This document shows, one piece after another, positions 1 to 5,545 of a DNA stretch of 5,637 bases. The stretch lies in the NCBI GenBank assembly GCA_007133845.1, contig SLLY01000047.1, forward strand, positions 1-5,637, given 5' to 3'. The stretch is from Candidatus Woesearchaeota archaeon (GTDB lineage Archaea; Nanobdellota; Nanobdellia; CSSed11-243R1). Made by a program: the position numbers and the translations under genes. Position 1 is the first letter of the stretch, and each line of letters begins with the position of its first letter. The notes under the pieces were generated by a model, which saw only the letters and a program-made list of their open reading frames with translations, searched no databases and was not told the origin of the DNA.

Positions 1-827
1 AGTTCTCTTGGTGTGTAATCAAATGCAGGGTTTAAAATTTTAAGTTTTTTTGGAGGTTTTTCCCACACTTCTTTTGTATCTCTCATTTCAATTTCTTCAA
101 TTTTTCCATAAATTGTTTCTGGGTCGAATTTTGCTAAAAGTGTTGCGCAGAAAAATGGAACATTGACTCTTTTGCATGCAAGTGCTAAGTTTTTTGTTCC
201 TATTTTATTTACCAATTCTTTTTTGGCGTTTATTAAATCCGAACCCACTATAGCCATATCTGCTTTTCTTATATATGTGGAAATTGCGGAATCGACAACC
301 ATGGTTGTTGGAATTTTTGCTTTCAAGAGTTCTTTTGCAGTACTTCTTCCTTGTAATTTAGGGCGGGTTTCCGTACAAAAAACTTCGAATTTCTTTTTTT
401 GCTTTTTAGCTTCTTTTAATATTCCTGTGACTGATGAAGAACGGCAATGTGTGAATATTATTGAATCATTCTTTATTGTTCTTGCACCTATCTCATAAAT
501 CCTCTGTTTAGATTTATTTAAATTGAATAAAAATTCTTCTGCTGCAACATCGATTAATCCTGCAAGTTCTTTAGGATCTTTTAAGTCACTTTCTTTTAAC
601 ATATAAAGTATATATCTTAATGAATTTCGCATTAAAGGTTCTGTAGGTCTTGTTTCTAAAAGTTCCTGTTCGTAATGATAAAGTTTTCCCAGAAATTCTT
701 TTTTGTTTTTTGCTTTTATTTTTCCTGCTTTATATTTAAGAGCTTTAATTGCATATTTAGCTACATTAGTAGCACCTTGTATTTTAATTGATTTGATATC
801 TCGTATTGTTCTGTCGAATAAATCCAT
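1..827 (-). CDS. Ribose-1,5-bisphosphate isomerase (aIF2B/MtnA-like family), C-terminus cut off by window edge
   Basis: Reading down from ATG at 827, the frame stays open for 275 codons and runs off the window. The protein belongs to the eIF2B-alpha/beta/delta-MtnA superfamily. The archaeal branch converts ribose-1,5-bisphosphate to ribulose-1,5-bisphosphate, between AMP phosphorylase and type III RuBisCO, in the cytoplasm. Visible motifs are IQGATNVAKYA (17-27), THCRSSS (126-132), ETRPKLQGRSTAKEL (153-167), DSAIS (179-183), VGSD (194-197), NKIGT (207-211) and NPAFDYTP (266-273). Cys128 and Asp197 match the catalytic Cys/Asp pair of the isomerases, which true eIF2B regulatory subunits lack. 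Their 69-residue separation equals that of the Thermococcus enzyme as I recall it (Cys133/Asp202). Family members are about 300-325 residues, so roughly 25-50 are missing. A TATA box places the start of transcription at or next to the ATG, so the mRNA is probably leaderless. An aIF2B-like role is the alternative. No AMP phosphorylase or RuBisCO gene is in the window. Confidence 0.9.
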   Translation of the reverse strand, partial: MDLFDRTIRDIKSIKIQGATNVAKYAIKALKYKAGKIKAKNKKEFLGKLYHYEQELLETRPTEPLMRNSLRYILYMLKESDLKDPKELAGLIDVAAEEFLFNLNKSKQRIYEIGARTIKNDSIIFTHCRSSSVTGILKEAKKQKKKFEVFCTETRPKLQGRSTAKELLKAKIPTTMVVDSAISTYIRKADMAIVGSDLINAKKELVNKIGTKNLALACKRVNVPFFCATLLAKFDPETIYGKIEEIEMRDTKEVWEKPPKKLKILNPAFDYTPRE

Positions 828-847
828 AGTATAATAAAAAAACTATT

Positions 848-860
848 ACTTTTAAATATT
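848..860 (-). promoter_or_regulatory. TATA-box promoter of the R15P isomerase gene
   Basis: On the minus strand this reads AATATTTAAAAGT, with TTTAAAAG at 856-849 as the likely TATA element. Its centre lies about 25 bases upstream of the ATG at 827, the usual archaeal TATA-to-start distance, which implies a leaderless transcript. No Shine-Dalgarno-like sequence lies before the ATG, which agrees. The surrounding DNA is AT-rich, so the call rests on spacing as well as composition. Confidence 0.6.
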
Positions 861-927
861 CTTAATAAGACTATTAATATTCTTTTGAATATAAACTACT
901 AAAAATTAGAAAATAGAAGATTGTAAC

Positions 928-945
928 AAAAAATATTTGAAAAAA
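928..945 (-). terminator. T-rich terminator after the zinc ribbon-aEF1B unit
   Basis: Immediately downstream of the aEF1B stop, the minus strand carries two runs of six T (945-940 and 933-928) separated by a short AT-rich segment. Archaeal RNA polymerase terminates at such T tracts without needing a hairpin. The position, after one gene and before the promoter of the next in the same direction, suits a unit boundary. Confidence 0.5.
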
Positions 946-949
946 TAAA

Positions 950-1234
950 TTATAAATCGCCCACATCAACAGAACGGGTTACATCTGTAACTTGAACATC
1001 GTTTACGCCTTCTACACTTTTTATTTTTTCTTCGAGTGGATCTGTTCCGCCTTGTTTTTCTTCCATCATTACTGCATAAATAAGTGCACTAAGTCCAAAT
1101 GCTACAGGTTGTATTGTTTTTTTGTATACTTTTCCAAATTCAGATATAATCTCTTCTATTTTTTCTCCAAGTTCTTCCAAATTTCTATCTGGAGAATCTG
1201 GCATTATTTTCATTGTCGCAATAACATTTGCCAT
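950..1234 (-). CDS. ef1b: Archaeal elongation factor 1-beta (aEF1B)
   Basis: This 94-residue protein is a nucleotide exchange factor that swaps GDP for GTP on aEF1A during translation elongation in the cytoplasm. Family members are about 88-92 residues. The clearest signature is in the C-terminal half: KQGGTDPLEEKIKSVEG (60-76), then VNDVQVTDVTR (77-87). The N-terminus ANVIATMKIMPDSP and the central QPVAFGLSALI (42-52) are also typical of the small alpha/beta exchange domain. A short acidic tail (SVDVGDL) follows the core. The gene begins 10 bases after the stop of the zinc-ribbon gene, with a good Shine-Dalgarno sequence spanning that stop, so the two are almost certainly co-transcribed. This pairing is common in archaea. 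Confidence 0.95.
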   Translation of the reverse strand: MANVIATMKIMPDSPDRNLEELGEKIEEIISEFGKVYKKTIQPVAFGLSALIYAVMMEEKQGGTDPLEEKIKSVEGVNDVQVTDVTRSVDVGDL

Positions 1235-1238
1235 AAAA

Positions 1239-1246
1239 TCACTCCT
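1239..1246 (-). promoter_or_regulatory. Shine-Dalgarno site of aEF1B, overlapping the upstream stop codon
   Basis: On the minus strand AGGAGTGA ends four bases before the aEF1B ATG and overlaps the TAG stop of the zinc-ribbon gene. It matches the archaeal 16S anti-SD closely. It is the only strong SD I see in the window. It belongs to an internal gene of an operon, whereas first genes appear leaderless. Confidence 0.75.
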
Positions 1247-1412
1247 AAGGTCCTACAAATCCGCAATCGTTGCAAACATATTTTATAGATTCTTTTCTAC
1301 ATTTTCCACATCTTACTATTTTGATGTTTGTGCAATTTGGACATGGAAATGTTGTTGAATTTTTTACAACAGATATATCCGTCTTGCATGATGTGCAAAC
1401 TAGTTTTTCCAT
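1245..1412 (-). CDS. Small four-CxxC zinc-ribbon protein, translation-associated (COG2888-like)
   Basis: The predicted protein has 55 residues. Four cysteine pairs are visible: C6/C9, C24/C27, C35/C38 and C47/C50, enough to bind two zinc ions. The pattern CTSC...FPCPNC...RCGKCRK...YVCNDCGFVGP is that of the archaeal family annotated as a predicted Zn-ribbon RNA-binding protein with a role in translation, about 55-60 residues long. The haloarchaeal HVO_2753 belongs here. The frame can be extended upstream to 1469, but that adds 19 residues with no family resemblance and runs through the promoter and the start of the divergent pth2. ATG at 1412 fits the TATA spacing and family length. The usual CPxCG knuckle glycine is replaced at one site (CPNCT). 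It leads the two-gene unit with aEF1B, which supports a ribosome-linked role, though the exact function is not established. Confidence 0.9.
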   Translation of the reverse strand: MEKLVCTSCKTDISVVKNSTTFPCPNCTNIKIVRCGKCRKESIKYVCNDCGFVGP

Positions 1413-1419
1413 AGAAGTT

Positions 1420-1429
1420 TTTAAATATA
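1420..1429 (+). promoter_or_regulatory. TATA-box promoter of pth2
   Basis: TTTAAATATA on the plus strand is centred about 25 bases upstream of the pth2 ATG at 1450, so transcription would begin at or beside the start codon. It lies only seven bases from the start codon of the divergent zinc-ribbon gene. The spacing and sequence are typical of archaeal promoters. The AT-rich context lowers certainty somewhat. Confidence 0.6.
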
Positions 1430-1434
1430 CAGGG

Positions 1435-1449
1435 TTTTTATATGTTTCC
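1435..1449 (-). promoter_or_regulatory. TATA-box promoter (with BRE-like purines) of the zinc ribbon-aEF1B unit
   Basis: On the minus strand this reads GGAAACATATAAAAA. ATATAAAAA (1443-1435) is the TATA element and the preceding GGAAAC resembles a TFB-recognition element. Its centre is about 27 bases upstream of the ATG at 1412, predicting a leaderless or near-leaderless mRNA. The element ends just upstream of the divergent pth2 ATG. Confidence 0.6.
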
Positions 1450-1785
1450 ATGAAACAAGCGATAGTCATAAGAGAAAATTTGGGGTTGAGTATCGGTAAA
1501 ACTTGTGCTCAGGCTGCGCATGCTTCTTTAGGTTCTGCTTTAGAAGCAAAAAAAGAGTGGTTTGAAAAATGGAAATCTCAGGGACAGAAAAAAATAGTTC
1601 TAAAAGCAAATCTAAAAACAATAAAAGAATTAAAGAAAAAAGCGAGTTCTGCGGGGATACCTAATAAAATAATTAGAGATGCAGGTTTAACTGAAATACT
1701 CCCTGGAACTATAACCGGAATAGGTATAGGTCCAGCACCTGAAAAGCAAGTGGATAAATTAATTGGTTCACTTCCTCTTTTGTAA
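1450..1785 (+). CDS. pth2: Peptidyl-tRNA hydrolase, archaeal/eukaryotic type (Pth2)
   Basis: The 111-residue enzyme hydrolyses the ester bond of peptidyl-tRNAs that drop off the ribosome, freeing tRNA for reuse. Nearly the whole Pth2 family signature is present: KQAIVIRENLGLSIGKTCAQAAHAS (from residue 2, broken here by no gaps), the WKSQGQKKIVLKA strand (41-53), AGIPNKIIRDAGLTE (68-82) and PGTITGIGIGPAP (85-97), then a short VDKLIGSLPLL tail. Lys17, Asp77, Thr81 and Thr89 occupy places expected of active-site residues in this family. Length is a little under the usual 115-120. The frame is open upstream to 1270, but the added residues are unlike Pth2 and antisense to the zinc-ribbon gene, so ATG at 1450 is the start. 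No SD is seen. The gene is convergent with the membrane-protein gene, with eight bases between stops. Confidence 0.96.
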   Translation: MKQAIVIRENLGLSIGKTCAQAAHASLGSALEAKKEWFEKWKSQGQKKIVLKANLKTIKELKKKASSAGIPNKIIRDAGLTEILPGTITGIGIGPAPEKQVDKLIGSLPLL

Positions 1786-1793
1786 AAATTGCA

Positions 1794-2927
1794 TTATATT
1801 AAATCTGATGCTATTTCTTCAAGTATTTCAAGAATGTGTACAGAAGTTCTTGGGTCTGTTATATCAACACACGAACAAACCTCATACGATTCTAATCCTA
1901 CTGAACAAATTTTACTATTACTTCTTATTGCAGAAACCAAATCTACCTGTGTTCGTATTTTTTCTTCTGAAGCCAAAAATATTCCATAAACTTCTTCATT
2001 TTCTACTAAGATGTGTATGCCTGGCAAAAACTCAGAAACATATATTTCATCATCTAAATAATTCATAATCGAATTATTAACTCTAGAAAATGTGTAGCTA
2101 TATTCATATACTCTGCTTTCTTTTTGATTCCAAATTTCCAATGACATTGCTGGAGTCAAACAATCAGGACTTACTAAATCTACTCCATAAAGAGAAAATG
2201 TTTCTGAAACTCTTTGTATATTTTGAGGTGTCATTAAAGATACTACAACTACTAAAAAGATTAATGCCATGACAGAACCTGTAAGAAAGAGTTTGTCTTC
2301 TTTTAATCTCTCAGTTATTCTAGAAATATCTAAACCAATTCTATTAAATTCTTTGAGTTGTCCGTATGAATCTATTTTAACTTTGTATTTTTTTGAATCT
2401 GTTTTTATTACAGATTCCCAAAAGTTTCCTTCTTGTTTTGTAGAAATTATTGAATATTTTTTTATATTTTTACTCTTTAAAATATCTCCCACAATACTTT
2501 CGACTTTTTCTTTTGAAACTGGTTTAGCTTGAATTCCTTTTTTTATGAGTGTTTGATTTATTCTTGTTAATTCTGACTTCAAAAAATCTATATCGTTTTT
2601 CAATGATTCTATGTCTCCTTTAGTAAGAAATTGTGGTTTTCTTCTTTTTTCGGACAATAGAAATAATATTACAAATAAGAATACTGCAGCGATAAAAGCA
2701 TTGATTGCATGGGAAATAAAAGGTATTTGTGGAAAAAAATCAAATGGCAATAAAACACCTACGGTAAAACATATTATACCTAAAACAATTGTGACGCCTG
2801 TTTTGGTTATAAAATCTAGTTTTCCTCCCCATCCTGCAAGTGCTATCTTTCCAAAAAACATTGCAACTAGAAGAAGAATAATTTTAAGAACAACATCTAT
2901 TATTCTCGGAATCGCACTAAATACCAT
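1794..2927 (-). CDS. Four-helix membrane protein with central soluble domain and cysteine-containing outer domain, function unknown
   Basis: I do not recognise this 377-residue protein. It has three hydrophobic segments near the N-terminus (about 10-31, 43-61 and 73-92), a basic EKRRK stretch (93-97), and a likely short coiled coil (about 104-130). A soluble alpha/beta region follows (about 136-197), then a fourth helix (about 213-232) and a 145-residue C-terminal domain. The positive-inside rule puts the N-terminus outside, residues 93-212 in the cytoplasm and the C-terminal domain outside. That outer domain has Cys256, Cys341, Cys351 and Cys353 (the last two as CSC), which could form disulfides. 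The strand-rich stretch FWESVIKTDSKKYKVKIDS (169-187) recalls a PepSY fold, but this is only an impression. The gene stands alone, convergent with pth2 and divergent from the ACT gene. ATG at 2927 directly precedes the first hydrophobic segment. A sensor or envelope role is possible, and nothing in the sequence proves it. Confidence 0.85.
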   Translation of the reverse strand: MVFSAIPRIIDVVLKIILLLVAMFFGKIALAGWGGKLDFITKTGVTIVLGIICFTVGVLLPFDFFPQIPFISHAINAFIAAVFLFVILFLLSEKRRKPQFLTKGDIESLKNDIDFLKSELTRINQTLIKKGIQAKPVSKEKVESIVGDILKSKNIKKYSIISTKQEGNFWESVIKTDSKKYKVKIDSYGQLKEFNRIGLDISRITERLKEDKLFLTGSVMALIFLVVVVSLMTPQNIQRVSETFSLYGVDLVSPDCLTPAMSLEIWNQKESRVYEYSYTFSRVNNSIMNYLDDEIYVSEFLPGIHILVENEEVYGIFLASEEKIRTQVDLVSAIRSNSKICSVGLESYEVCSCVDITDPRTSVHILEILEEIASDLI

Positions 2928-2950
2928 ATCAAAATATAATATATTTGTAA

Positions 2951-2959
2951 ATTAATATG
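2951..2959 (-). promoter_or_regulatory. Possible TATA box for the membrane-protein gene
   Basis: The minus strand reads CATATTAAT, preceded by AAAA, centred about 28 bases upstream of the ATG at 2927. A second AT stretch (2946-2935, AAATATATTATA) is closer to the ATG and less well placed for a leaderless start, but would fit if translation began further in. The whole spacer is AT-rich, so the assignment is weak. Confidence 0.35.
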
Positions 2960-2975
2960 TTTTGGTACGGATAGA

Positions 2976-2984
2976 TTTATAATT
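2976..2984 (+). promoter_or_regulatory. TATA-box promoter of the ACT-rtcA-DHH operon
   Basis: TTTATAATT, preceded by the purine-rich GGATAGA, is centred about 26 bases upstream of ATG 3006. That predicts a leaderless transcript beginning at this ATG. It argues for ATG 3006 over the in-frame TTG at 2994, which would lie between the TATA box and the predicted transcription start. Confidence 0.6.
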
Positions 2985-3005
2985 ATTGAAATATTGGTTT
3001 TATGT

Positions 3006-3500
3006 ATGGTAAAAAAAGATAATTTGAAAAAATCTAAATTTTTAGATAAAAGTAAACCTAAAGAAAAAATTCTTAAAATTCTTGAAGGTAGTACTAAATT
3101 TAAAATGGAGGTTGCCAGAGTTATTTTAAGATTCGAACCTGAATTTTTATCTAAATTTTTAGTTGATACATTGGACGACGTTGAAAAAGGTAAAATATTG
3201 CAAGTTTCACAAGGAACAAAAGTCATAGTTGTTTTATGTGAAGAAAATTTTGCTCAAAAAATAAAAAAGAAATATAAAAGTCATGTAATAAATGTAAAAA
3301 AAGATTTGGTTGCTTATACAATTATGTTTCCGAAAGTAGGGGGAGAAACACACGGTGTACTTTCATTCATAACAACTATGTTAGCAGAGAATAAAATAAA
3401 TCTTTTTGAAGTGATTAGTACATACACAGACATAACTTTCTTGATTAAGAGGAAGGATTTATTCAAAGTGATGGAACTTCTTGGACAATTTGTCGTGTAG
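3006..3500 (+). CDS. ACT-domain protein, putative amino-acid-responsive regulator
   Basis: The predicted protein has 164 residues. The C-terminal part (about 101-161) has the shape of an ACT domain: a strand LVAYTIMFP, a turn ending in HGVLSFITTMLAENKINL (116-133) for helix 1 and the next strand, EVISTYTDITFLIK (135-148) for the central hairpin, and KDLFKVMELLGQF for helix 2. This resembles the ACT domains of aspartokinases, where amino acids bind near the helix-1 glycine (here Gly117). The middle (about 32-100) also alternates strands and helices and may be a second, divergent ACT-like unit. The first 30 residues are lysine-rich and could contact nucleic acid. Uncharacterised archaeal proteins of this layout exist, so a ligand and target cannot be named. 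It is the first gene of an operon, one base before rtcA. A leaderless start at ATG 3006 is chosen because of the TATA spacing. Confidence 0.75.
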   Translation: MVKKDNLKKSKFLDKSKPKEKILKILEGSTKFKMEVARVILRFEPEFLSKFLVDTLDDVEKGKILQVSQGTKVIVVLCEENFAQKIKKKYKSHVINVKKDLVAYTIMFPKVGGETHGVLSFITTMLAENKINLFEVISTYTDITFLIKRKDLFKVMELLGQFVV

Positions 3501-3501
3501 C

Positions 3502-4521
3502 ATGATAGAATTAGATGGACGTAAGTACGAAGGTGGAGGAAGTTTACTAAGAACTGGTTTATCTTTATCTGCAGTTAGTGGCGTACCTTTTAAAATAAAT
3601 AATATTAGAGGTAATCGAAGTAACCCTGGATTACGTCCTCAACATTTAAATGCGGTAAAAGCTGTTGCCGAACTTTGCAATGCTAATATTTCTGATTTAA
3701 AAGTTGGTAGTAATGTGCTTACATTTGAACCTAGAAAAATAGAATCAAAAATAATTAATATAGACGTAGGAACTGCAGGTTCTACTACTTTAATTTTGCA
3801 ATCAATTCTACCTGCTGCTATATATTCTAAAAAAAATGTTGAAATATATATTACTGGAGGTACAAATAATAAAATGGCTCCTCCAATTGATAATTTTTTT
3901 TTAGTTTTTTTTCCACTACTCAATAAATTTGGAGTTAAAATTGATTGTGAACTAAGAAGGCGTGGATATTATCCAAAAGGAGGAGGAAAAATATTTGCTA
4001 GGGTATTACCTACGAATATAACTAAAATAGATTTAACAGAAAAGGGGGAATTAATAGAGATAGAAGGAATTGTGAATGCGTCTGAAGAGTTAAAAAAACC
4101 TTTGGTTGCAGAAAGGGAGATAGAATCTGCTACGAAGAATCTTAAAAAATTAAATATTCCGATTAATATAAAAAAAGAGTATGGTAAAACAAGTTCTATT
4201 GGAAATTCTATTTCTCTATGTGCTAAATTTGAGAATACTATAATTGGTGCGGATTCTTTCGGTAAGCGTGGAAAATCCTCTGAAGAAGTTGGAAAAGAGT
4301 GTGCTAAAATTTTATTACATAGGATAAATCAAAATGGTTGTGTAGATACAAACATGACAGATCAATTAATACCTTATATAGCTATATGGGGTGGAAAAAT
4401 AAAAACTCATGAAATTTCAATGCATACTAAAACAAATATGTGGGTAGCTGAAAAACTTTTAAATGTAGAATTTGATGTAGAAGATAACGTGATAGAATGC
4501 AAGAAGCCCTTCAAAAATTAA
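3502..4521 (+). CDS. rtcA: RNA 3'-terminal phosphate cyclase (RtcA)
   Basis: The 339-residue enzyme matches the usual RtcA length. RtcA uses ATP to convert an RNA 3'-phosphate into a 2',3'-cyclic phosphate through an enzyme-AMP intermediate. Family motifs in order are IELDGRKYEGGGSLLRTGL (2-20), NIRGNRSNPGLRPQHL (34-49), DVGTAGSTTLILQ (88-100), GGTNNKMAPPIDN (119-131), RRRGYYPKGGGK (152-163), NMTDQL (284-289) and SMHTKTNMW (306-314). His308 corresponds to the nucleotidyl-accepting histidine of E. coli RtcA (His309). Glu10, Arg17 and Asp287 also fall at conserved active-site positions. The common Gln after GEGGG is Ser14 here. The frame opens at TTG 3481 inside the ACT gene, but ATG 3502 gives the canonical MIELDG start. 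No clear SD is seen, so translation is probably coupled to the ACT gene. Its last 25 bases overlap the DHH gene. Two long T runs lie at 3894-3912. Confidence 0.96.
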   Translation: MIELDGRKYEGGGSLLRTGLSLSAVSGVPFKINNIRGNRSNPGLRPQHLNAVKAVAELCNANISDLKVGSNVLTFEPRKIESKIINIDVGTAGSTTLILQSILPAAIYSKKNVEIYITGGTNNKMAPPIDNFFLVFFPLLNKFGVKIDCELRRRGYYPKGGGKIFARVLPTNITKIDLTEKGELIEIEGIVNASEELKKPLVAEREIESATKNLKKLNIPINIKKEYGKTSSIGNSISLCAKFENTIIGADSFGKRGKSSEEVGKECAKILLHRINQNGCVDTNMTDQLIPYIAIWGGKIKTHEISMHTKTNMWVAEKLLNVEFDVEDNVIECKKPFKN

Positions 4522-5510
4522 AAGAAAAAATAGATAGCATATTAGAATACAATAGAGTTTTGATAATAAATGATTATGACATAGATAGCTGTGCTTCCGC
4601 TTCTATTTTATGGCGGATTTTAAGGATGAATAATATAGAAGTTGAACACCTAACCTTGAGTAAAGGTATTGAAAATAAAATAATTGAAAAATTAAAAGAA
4701 AAAAATCCTGAAAAAATTGTTGTAGTAGATTATGTTCCAACTAAAGAATTGACTGAAGAACTGAAGAACTTTTCTACAACTATTTTAGATCATCATACTC
4801 ACGAAGAACATCTAAACGTTTTAGATTATTACACCACTTCTGATTTCGATGTAAAATATGCTGCACTTTCATATTGGCTTTATTTAATATCTAAAGAATA
4901 TGAAATAAAAAATGTGGAATGGCTTGCTGAGTTAGGATGTTTTTGGGATAAATGTATGGAAAATACAGAATTTTATGAGGAAAATGTTTATTCAAAAAAA
5001 ATGGATAAAATGCTTCCTTTCAATATTTTTGCATCATATACACAAACGATCGGTGCAGAAAGATTAGTTCAATTATTTAACAATAGTTCAGATATTGAAG
5101 AAGCTTTGGACAACATAAAAAATACAAAGGGCTACGAAAAATCTTTTGAAACTTTCAAACACGAACTTGGATTTATAGAAGCTTCAAAAAAGGAATATCC
5201 AGAAATAAAACTAAATATTTTTGACGTTAATACAAAATTTAAGCATATGAGGGTTTTTGTGGATTATATAACATATCAAAATGAAGGAACTCATATATTT
5301 GTGTTAAATGAAATAATAAGATATAAGTTTTCATTTAGGACTTCCTTAGAAATAAATCTTGTAAAAATAATAAGAAACCTTTCAGAAAAAATTCCAGAAT
5401 TCGGTGGGGGTGGACATCCAAAAGCTTGTGGTGCGATGTTAAAAAGTAATAAAATAGAAAACTTTTTGGAGGAATTTTTGAAAGAATATAAAAAAGCTAT
5501 TTCTAATTAA
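4497..5510 (+). CDS. DHH/DHHA1-family phosphoesterase, probable 3'-5' exonuclease or nano-RNase
   Basis: The predicted protein has 337 residues, the size of single-chain NrnA-type DHH enzymes and smaller than bacterial RecJ. Motif I is NDYDIDSCASASIL (25-38), close to the RecJ form DYDxDG but with Ser31 for Gly. Motif II is VVVDYVP (75-81, Asp78), motif III is LDHHTHEE (97-104) and motif IV is ELGCFWDKC (145-153, Asp151). These supply the aspartates and histidines that bind two Mn/Mg ions. The DHHA1 substrate-binding domain ends with SFRTS (279-283) and GGGGHPKACG (303-312). Such enzymes cleave phosphodiester bonds in short RNA, single-stranded DNA or small nucleotides such as pAp. The substrate cannot be decided here. 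The gene starts 25 bases inside rtcA in another frame, with a weak GTGAT motif (4489-4493) before the ATG, so it is co-expressed with rtcA, favouring an RNA substrate. All catalytic residues are present. Confidence 0.88.
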   Translation: MQEALQKLKEKIDSILEYNRVLIINDYDIDSCASASILWRILRMNNIEVEHLTLSKGIENKIIEKLKEKNPEKIVVVDYVPTKELTEELKNFSTTILDHHTHEEHLNVLDYYTTSDFDVKYAALSYWLYLISKEYEIKNVEWLAELGCFWDKCMENTEFYEENVYSKKMDKMLPFNIFASYTQTIGAERLVQLFNNSSDIEEALDNIKNTKGYEKSFETFKHELGFIEASKKEYPEIKLNIFDVNTKFKHMRVFVDYITYQNEGTHIFVLNEIIRYKFSFRTSLEINLVKIIRNLSEKIPEFGGGGHPKACGAMLKSNKIENFLEEFLKEYKKAISN

Positions 5511-5526
5511 TAAAAGTTAATAAAAG
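5507..5526 (+). repeat. Two perfect tandem copies of a 10-base unit
   Basis: TTAATAAAAG occurs twice back to back, starting within the last codons of the DHH gene and including its TAA stop. A related A-rich segment follows. This may be simple low-complexity sequence. Confidence 0.7.
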
Positions 5527-5545
5527 AAAATAAAAAAAGAAAGAA
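5521..5545 (-). terminator. T-rich terminator of the C-terminal-anchor membrane protein gene
   Basis: Directly after the stop of the minus-strand gene ending at 5546, the minus strand is a pyrimidine tract of T runs broken by C and A, including seven T at 5538-5532. This is a typical hairpin-free archaeal terminator. Confidence 0.55.

Noticed and set aside
163..498. Plus-strand open frame of 111 codons
   Set aside because: It is antisense to the isomerase gene, whose family motifs run through the whole region on the minus strand. The plus reading shows no recognisable motif.
828..949. Small RNA or tRNA gene in the longest spacer
   Set aside because: No cloverleaf, GC-rich stem or box C/D-like pattern is visible. 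Promoter and terminator elements account for it.
992..1358. Plus-strand open frames rich in Phe, Tyr and Cys across aEF1B and the zinc-ribbon gene
   Set aside because: They are shadows of two well-recognised minus-strand genes. The composition reflects the complement of lysine-rich coding sequence.
1270..1449. N-terminal extension of Pth2 upstream of ATG 1450
   Set aside because: It is antisense to the zinc-ribbon gene and has no Pth2 similarity. The family begins at the strand MKQAIVIR.
1413..1469. N-terminal extension of the zinc-ribbon protein
   Set aside because: It would cross the promoter and the pth2 start, adds residues unlike the family, and conflicts with the TATA spacing for ATG 1412.
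2928..2950. AT-rich near-palindrome (AAAATATAATATATTT) as a regulator binding site
   Set aside because: Symmetry is imperfect and such sequences arise readily in this composition. No second copy was seen.
2994..3005. TTG start for the ACT-domain protein
   Set aside because: It lies between the TATA box and the predicted transcription start. ATG 3006 is a better codon and fits the leaderless pattern.
2900..3226. Minus-strand open frame of 108 codons over the spacer and ACT gene
   Set aside because: It overlaps two better-supported genes and the divergent promoter, and shows no domain.
3481..3501. TTG start for RtcA inside the ACT gene
   Set aside because: ATG 3502 gives the canonical MIELDG beginning, and the seven extra residues have no family support.
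3639..3923. Minus-strand open frame of 94 codons within rtcA
   Set aside because: It is antisense to conserved RtcA motifs, with no independent support.
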